From JAPLDA01 sp043787975 (GTDB taxonomy: Bacteria > Bacteroidota > Bacteroidia > AKYH767-A > 2013-40CM-41-45), in NCBI GenBank assembly GCA_043787975.1, contig JAYVUK010000001.1:67029-131028 (forward strand): a stretch of DNA of 64,000 nt, in the 5' to 3' direction. Made by a program: the position numbers and the translations under genes. Shown here in pieces: positions 59,639 to 64,000 of this stretch. The notes beneath the pieces were generated by a model, which was given only the letters and a program-made list of their open reading frames with translations, had not been told where the DNA came from and made no database searches. How positions within the stretch are numbered: the stretch's first letter is position 1; every line of letters starts with the position of its first letter.

Positions 59639-60871
59639 ATGATTCCTTTTTCTCCGCCTCGTATTGACCAGAAGATTATTGATGAAGTAATTGATACATT
59701 AAAATCAGGATGGATCACGACCGGACCGAAAACAAAACTATTTGAAAAGAGACTGACGGAATATAGCGGGTGTAAATCTACGTTGTGCCTGAACTCAGCC
59801 ACAGCCGGATTGGAGCTGATACTTCGTTGGTTTGGTGTGAAAGAAGGAGATGAAGTAATTCTTCCGGCTTATACATATTCTGCCACAGCGAATGTTGTTA
59901 TTCATTGCGGAGCCAAACCTGTATTTGTGGATGTGAGGGATGATTTTAACATTGATGTGAAGGAAATTGAAAAAGCGATCACTGCAAAAACAAAAGTGAT
60001 TATGCCTGTCGACTTCGGTGGACTACCGTGTGATTATGACAGCATCAATGCGCTTGTTGCCGGGAATGATGTGAAAGAGAAATTTTCGCCTGCAAGTCCT
60101 GAACAAAAAATGTTAGGAAGAATATTGGTGTTGTCGGATGCCGCTCATTCCCTGGGTGCAACATACCATGGAAAAAAGACGGGCTCACTTACCGATGTTT
60201 CTGTATTCTCTTTTCATGCAGTGAAAAATCTCACAACAGCAGAAGGAGGAGCTATAGCCTTGAATCTGCCGGAACCATTCAGCAATGAAATGATCTATGC
60301 GCAACTTTGTGTCACATCACTTCATGGGCAAGACAAGGATGCTCTTGCTAAGACGAAGAAAGGGAACTGGCGTTATGATATTGTGGAAGCCGGTTATAAA
60401 TGCAACATGCCTGATATTCTTGCTTCCATTGGTTTGGTAGAGTTAGAGCGTTATAACGATGATACATTAAAAAAGAGAAAATGGATTTGTGAAAAATATT
60501 CGGAAGCACTTGGGAAATTTGAATGGGCGATTCTTCCAAATCAGAAATCAGAAATCGGAAATCAGAAAGTGGAATCATCCTATCACCTCTATACGTTGAG
60601 AATTAAACATGTTTCAGAAGTTCAGCGTGATGAGATCATGCAGAAGATATTCGACCGCGATGTTTCAGTGAATGTTCACTTCATTCCTGTTCCCATGATG
60701 TCATTTTATAAATCATTGGGATATGATATTAAAAATTATCCTGGAACATTTGCTATGTACAGCAATGAAATTTCGCTTCCTGTCTTTTATGATTTATCTG
60801 AAAGCCAGGTTGAGGAAGTCATCCGGGCAGTCGTAAATTCCGTTGAAGAAATTATATTCAAAAAAGCATAA
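59639..60871 (+). CDS. DegT/DnrJ/EryC1/StrS aminotransferase with an in-frame repeat
   Basis: PLP aminotransferase making 4-amino (or 3-amino) nucleotide sugars. 410 residues. N-terminal IPFSPPRIDQKIIDEVIDTL, SGWITTGPKTKLFEKRL, then LNSATAGLELILRWFGVKEG; PLP-binding Lys196 in SFHAVKNLTTAEGG; C-terminal IMQKIFDRDVSVNVHFIPVP and SNEISLPVFYDLSESQVEEV. Inside, near residues 300-311, LPNQKSEIGNQKVESSYHLY is encoded by AATCAGA heptamers (60539-60566), an unusual extra loop. Expected in the dideoxy-amino sugar branch of the locus. Nine bases from the next gene. Confidence 0.9.
   Translation: MIPFSPPRIDQKIIDEVIDTLKSGWITTGPKTKLFEKRLTEYSGCKSTLCLNSATAGLELILRWFGVKEGDEVILPAYTYSATANVVIHCGAKPVFVDVRDDFNIDVKEIEKAITAKTKVIMPVDFGGLPCDYDSINALVAGNDVKEKFSPASPEQKMLGRILVLSDAAHSLGATYHGKKTGSLTDVSVFSFHAVKNLTTAEGGAIALNLPEPFSNEMIYAQLCVTSLHGQDKDALAKTKKGNWRYDIVEAGYKCNMPDILASIGLVELERYNDDTLKKRKWICEKYSEALGKFEWAILPNQKSEIGNQKVESSYHLYTLRIKHVSEVQRDEIMQKIFDRDVSVNVHFIPVPMMSFYKSLGYDIKNYPGTFAMYSNEISLPVFYDLSESQVEEVIRAVVNSVEEIIFKKA
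60539..60566. repeat. heptamer tandem repeat AATCAGA x4 (one variant) inside the aminotransferase gene
   Basis: AATCAGA, AATCAGA, AATCGGA, AATCAGA, then AAG. Four seven-base units read in frame as part of NQKSEIGNQK. The same length and copy number as TGTTTCC in mtaB. Confidence 0.92.
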
Positions 60872-60880
60872 ATCAAACTT

Positions 60881-62203
60881 ATGAAAAAAGCGTTAACATT
60901 CCTGTTGTTTTTGGTTTTGACGATTCATTCCTACGCTCAAAACAAAACAGATAATAAAGAAACAGCAAAAACAGTTTTGAACCTGATGCTGAAAAATGAT
61001 TTCAACAAGGTAATGACATACTGTGATTCATCGTTTGCGAGGCGAATGACGGCTGAAAAACTGGAAAAATCCTGGGAGACCTTGATGGCTACAGCGGGAG
61101 TTTTTGTGAAAGTGGTTAGTACCACTGAGGAGGATAAGAATTTTTTTGTGATCGTTCAAAAGTGCGAGTTCGAGAAAAAAGTGATTGGGATCAGAATGGC
61201 ATTCAATACAAAGGGAAGAATTGCAGGACTTTCCAGCTTTACCGATCACCCGAAGGATTCGTATCAATTGCCTTCGTATTATGATTCAACCAAGGTGGAG
61301 GAGCGGAAAATAGAAATTGTTTCCGGTGTATTTACTTTGCCGGGAACATTGACGCTGCCAACCAAAGGAAATAAATTCCCGGTTGTTGTATTGGTGCAAG
61401 GCGCCAGTGCCACTGATCAGGATGAGAGCGTGGGTGCGACGAAGATGTTTAAGGATTTGGCCCTGGGGCTTGCGGCAAAAGGAGTGGCAACGGTTCGGTT
61501 TGATAAGCGCATGAGGACTTTTAGTAACCAGCCGCCGCCGCTGAGAAAAATACCGACTGTAAAAGAGGAAACTACAGACGATGTAATTGCAGCAGTCGGG
61601 AGTTTGAAGAACTATTCTACTCTTGATATGAACAGGATATTTCTTCTCGGCCATAATCTTGGCGGGATGTTGCTTCCTCGTATTGTAAAGGAGTTGCCGC
61701 AAGTGGCCGGTCTCTTTTTGATGGCTGCTAACGCTCGTCCGTTGGAAGATGTCATGGCTGACCAATCAATTTATTTGTTTACACTGGATAGTATGACAGA
61801 GAAAAAGGAAACCTATCTTGATACATTAAAGAAACAAGTTGAGCGCATTAAATTGCTTAAGTCCAACGATAATGATTCAACACCTGCTAAAAGATTCCTA
61901 CGGCTTCCAAAATCATATTGGATTGATTTGAATACATATCATCAGACAGAAGTTGCGAAGGAATTGACAATACCAATCTACATTTTACAGGGAGAACGCG
62001 ATTACCAGGTAACCATGAAAGATTTTGATCTCTGGAAGAAAAATCTGTCAGGGAAAAGGAATGTCACATTTAAATCATATCCAAAATTGAATCATATATT
62101 TATTGAAGGAGAAGGAAAAGGATCACCGTATGAATATGACAGGAAAGGTAATGTTGCTTCGTTCGTCATGGATGATTTGGTTAATTGGATAAACGCTAAG
62201 TAA
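60881..62203 (+). CDS. secreted alpha/beta-hydrolase-fold protein, nucleophile Ser replaced by Asn
   Basis: 440 residues. Signal peptide MKKALTFLLFLVLTIHSYAQ. N-terminal DUF3887-like domain about 25-125 (TVLNLMLKNDFNKVMTYCDS). Alpha/beta-hydrolase domain about 140-440: LPTKGNKFPVVVLVQGA (usually HG, here QG), FDKRMRTFS, RIFLLGHNLGGMLLPRIV (usual GHSxGG; here GHN), GERDYQVTM (acid), PKLNHIF (His). Codon AAT at 61664-61666 gives the Asn, so it is not a reading error by frame. The nucleophile is missing, so hydrolysis is not expected. Sits between the aminotransferase and sugar transferase genes, nine and 30 bases away. Confidence 0.85.
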   Translation: MKKALTFLLFLVLTIHSYAQNKTDNKETAKTVLNLMLKNDFNKVMTYCDSSFARRMTAEKLEKSWETLMATAGVFVKVVSTTEEDKNFFVIVQKCEFEKKVIGIRMAFNTKGRIAGLSSFTDHPKDSYQLPSYYDSTKVEERKIEIVSGVFTLPGTLTLPTKGNKFPVVVLVQGASATDQDESVGATKMFKDLALGLAAKGVATVRFDKRMRTFSNQPPPLRKIPTVKEETTDDVIAAVGSLKNYSTLDMNRIFLLGHNLGGMLLPRIVKELPQVAGLFLMAANARPLEDVMADQSIYLFTLDSMTEKKETYLDTLKKQVERIKLLKSNDNDSTPAKRFLRLPKSYWIDLNTYHQTEVAKELTIPIYILQGERDYQVTMKDFDLWKKNLSGKRNVTFKSYPKLNHIFIEGEGKGSPYEYDRKGNVASFVMDDLVNWINAK

Positions 62204-62233
62204 ACAATTTGCTGAATCTAATGTTGCAGTGTC

Positions 62234-62842
62234 ATGATCAACAGTTTTTTTATTCGTCTCTTTGATTTTCTTTTTGCATTGACCGGCTTAATTATTCTGT
62301 TTCCTTTTTTTATTATCATCGCATTGCTCATTCTTTTTGATTCACGTGGAAATATTTTTTACTCGCAGAAAAGAGTAGGGGTAAACAACAAAGATTTTTT
62401 CCTGTGGAAATTCAGAACCATGAAGGCGAATGCTGATAAGTCTGGCTTACTGACCATTGGAAAAAGAGACCCAAGAGTTACCCGTGTTGGTCATTTTTTG
62501 CGCACTTACAAGTTGGATGAATTACCGCAGCTTCTGAATGTATTGTCCGGCGAGATGAGCTTTGTTGGTCCCAGACCGGAAGTTCGAAAATATGTTGAGC
62601 TCTATTCCCTGCAGCAGCTGGAAGTTCTCCGGGTAAAACCGGGCATCACTGATTTTGCTTCGATCGAATATTTCAGGGAGAATGAAATTCTTGGTAACGC
62701 ACCGGATCCGGAGAAAGCTTACATCGAAGAAATAATGCCTGCGAAAATTTTAATCAACATGAAGTTCATCGCAGAACCAACTGTCATGAACTATTTCCAG
62801 GTTATTTTTAAAACGATTGGTAAAATTTTTTCCGGTTCCTGA
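62234..62842 (+). CDS. polyprenyl sugar-phosphate transferase (initiating PGT, PglC/WbaP C-terminal type)
   Basis: Starts the lipid-linked repeat unit by moving a sugar-1-phosphate to polyprenyl phosphate. 202 residues, minimal-size form. N-terminal membrane helix FALTGLIILFPFFIIIALLI, then SQKRVGVNNKDFFLWKFRTM, LRTYKLDELPQLLNVLSGEM with the catalytic Asp-Glu pair in DELPQ, SFVGPRPEVRKYV, and RVKPGITDFASIEYF. All motifs missing from the protein at 25614 are present here. Inner-membrane monotopic. Last gene of the cluster, downstream of the hydrolase-like gene. Confidence 0.93.
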   Translation: MINSFFIRLFDFLFALTGLIILFPFFIIIALLILFDSRGNIFYSQKRVGVNNKDFFLWKFRTMKANADKSGLLTIGKRDPRVTRVGHFLRTYKLDELPQLLNVLSGEMSFVGPRPEVRKYVELYSLQQLEVLRVKPGITDFASIEYFRENEILGNAPDPEKAYIEEIMPAKILINMKFIAEPTVMNYFQVIFKTIGKIFSGS

Positions 62843-62861
62843 GATCGGTTTGGAAAGCTCG

Positions 62862-63731
62862 TTACTCAGTTGCTTTCATCAGCAGGTTTAATTCTTCCAC
62901 TTTTTCCATGAAACCGAGTTTGTGATAGGAGTTCATGAGGTTGCGTATGAGTCGCTGAATCATGTCGAGGTTAGTACAAGGCTCGTAATAAAAATTCTCT
63001 GATTTTATTTTCAATTGCTTCAAAAAATTATCAATCTCCTTTTTTCCGAAGATGTCACCTTTGCTGAATGGATTGATATAAAATAAAATGCGCAATTGAT
63101 TCTCTTCAGTAAAAATAGGAAGGATGGCCTCTTCATCCTTATAGCAAAGCACAAAATGTTCAGGGAGATTCACCCCGTAAATAGGAATACCCGCTGATCG
63201 CGCCATTTCAAGATAAAGAATAGACAGCATCAGCGGATTCCCTTTCTTTGTTTCCAGTGTGATGTTGATAAAAGAATTTTGAGGAGCATGATAGTTCTGC
63301 GTGTTGCCGCTGAAATTATGAATCTCAAAAAAGATACGGTTTAATACTTTCACCTGTTCAAGTGCAGTGAGTGAATCATTCATTTCGAGCCACGCATCCC
63401 GGCTTATTTTATCCAAGTGTGTACGAATGCTTTCTTCATTCAGGTCAGGATATTGATAACGAGCCACCAGCAAAGCTCCTTTAATGAGATCGTAACCTCC
63501 TGAATTAGACCATACACGAAACTCATGCTGCAGCGCTTCCAATTGAATTTTATGAATAATGTTTTCGATTCGCTGCTGCATCAGCGCATCCATCGATTTA
63601 CTCCAGGCACTTTCAAGAATCGGAATTACTTCCTTTCCATATGTAACTAAGCGGGCTTCTATTTGCTGGAAGATTTCCGAATCGGTATCATCGAGCAGCT
63701 TAATCAGGTTATCAATTTCTTTTTGGTTCAT
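62862..63731 (-). CDS. SirB1 / transglutaminase-like family protein
   Basis: 289 residues, single ATG start. N-terminal LDDTDSEIFQQIEARLV, an HEAT-like helical region, then the SirB1 domain with KGNPLMLSILYLEMARSAGI and PIYGVNLPEHFVLCYK, a transglutaminase-like pattern with GNPL and GxPGH in the family (here LPEHF). The Cys nucleophile of active transglutaminases is not seen in the core. C-terminal TPR-like end with YEPCTNLDMIQRLIRNLMNS and KVEELNLL. Cytoplasmic; function unknown. Convergent with the sugar transferase gene. Confidence 0.85.
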   Translation of the reverse strand: MNQKEIDNLIKLLDDTDSEIFQQIEARLVTYGKEVIPILESAWSKSMDALMQQRIENIIHKIQLEALQHEFRVWSNSGGYDLIKGALLVARYQYPDLNEESIRTHLDKISRDAWLEMNDSLTALEQVKVLNRIFFEIHNFSGNTQNYHAPQNSFINITLETKKGNPLMLSILYLEMARSAGIPIYGVNLPEHFVLCYKDEEAILPIFTEENQLRILFYINPFSKGDIFGKKEIDNFLKQLKIKSENFYYEPCTNLDMIQRLIRNLMNSYHKLGFMEKVEELNLLMKATE

Positions 63732-63889
63732 GACGTAATTTTATGCTGTTCTTTATACCGCATGAATGATTGTACGGATACGAAAATCTCCGGTAATTAT
63801 GAACAAAAAAATGTTTGCATATTTTTCTTAGATAAATGTAACTTTTTAATCAGAGAGTTTTCCAGCCCGGAGATTTTCAGTACCGTGTC

Positions 63890-64000
63890 AGTTAGAATTA
63901 TTGAGATTCCTCATTCCTCTTCGCTCATTCGGAATGACAGAGCGAAGATATTGTGTGAAAGGGAAGAAATTTCGCGAAGCGAAATTTCTTCCCTTTCACA
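63890..64000. repeat. dispersed repeat, second copy, with 22-bp perfect hairpin at the window end
   Basis: GAATTATTGAGATTCCTCAT, TCATTCGGAATGACAG, then TGTGAAAGGGAAGAAATTTC GC / loop GAA / complement (63954-64000). The first words are the reverse complement of those at 59480-59540. It may extend past the window. Confidence 0.85.

Noticed and set aside
1..64000. rRNA, tRNA, prophage or complete insertion sequence
   Set aside because: None recognised; the only transposase-like gene is a stand-alone RAYT without flanking ends.

Overview
The window looks like the chromosome of a Bacteroidota bacterium, probably a gliding, non-intestinal lineage. The evidence is: type IX secretion (T9SS) C-terminal sorting domains of type A (at 2-328, 27758-28609, 41149-42549, 45796-46887) and type B/CHU_C (9407-12451, 12648-15698); a PorE-like T9SS component (43118-45130); bacillithiol synthesis (bshC); DUF2027/Smr, DUF2279 and DUF5011 proteins; and repeated matches to the Bacteroidota promoter element TAnnTTTG. 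DNA is moderately AT-rich. No rRNA, tRNA, CRISPR array, prophage or complete IS element was seen. The species cannot be named from the sequence alone.

Layout. 1-9.3 kb: end of a T9SS cargo, a nucleoside phosphorylase, two tandem universal stress proteins, small lipoproteins, an 802-residue secreted modular protein, bshC and a 46-residue membrane peptide. 9.4-15.7 kb: two tandem paralogous PKD-repeat adhesin-like proteins, each with its own copy of the same promoter. 16-29.8 kb: housekeeping genes (mltG, phosphohexomutase, DUF2279, DUF2027-Smr, FAH hydrolase, DnaQ-like exonuclease, TPR/PD40 protein, 2-oxoacid dehydrogenase E2, a GT2/degenerate glycosylphosphotransferase fusion, T9SS cargo, four-helix-bundle protein, recR). 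29.9-45.7 kb: sodium:solute symporter, LysM-RlpA protein, NAD(P)-binding protein, suhB, a REP-associated transposase, lgt, mtaB, an LTA-synthase-like enzyme, small hypotheticals, a T9SS cargo, OsmC, PorE-like protein, trmO. 45.8-51.9 kb: T9SS cargo, M23 peptidase, a broken T9SS cargo, then coiled-coil gene - zapA - probable 6S RNA - rny. 51.9-62.8 kb: a surface polysaccharide cluster (flippase, polymerase, two GT4 transferases, wecB, O-antigen ligase, DegT aminotransferase, hydrolase-like protein, initiating sugar transferase). The window ends in a SirB1/transglutaminase-like gene and a dispersed hairpin repeat.

The most distinctive property is the repeat content. Many gaps carry short tandem repeats of exactly seven bases with different sequences (for example GTTTACG, TTCTTAG, TAAACTG, AAAACTA). 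Related heptamer arrays sit in frame inside three genes (mtaB, the DegT aminotransferase and the N-terminus of the PorE-like protein). A perfect 28-base REP-type palindrome lies in frame inside the REP-associated transposase gene. These in-gene repeats, the 6S RNA candidate between zapA and rny, the GT2 protein fused to a degenerate sugar-phosphate transferase, and a hydrolase-like protein with Asn in place of the nucleophilic Ser are the points most worth a second look. No coherent undescribed multi-gene system could be demonstrated.

Assignments rest on motif and architecture recognition by eye; no database search was run. Several starts were moved downstream of the longest frame where a promoter, signal peptide or family boundary indicated it, and these choices are stated per gene.
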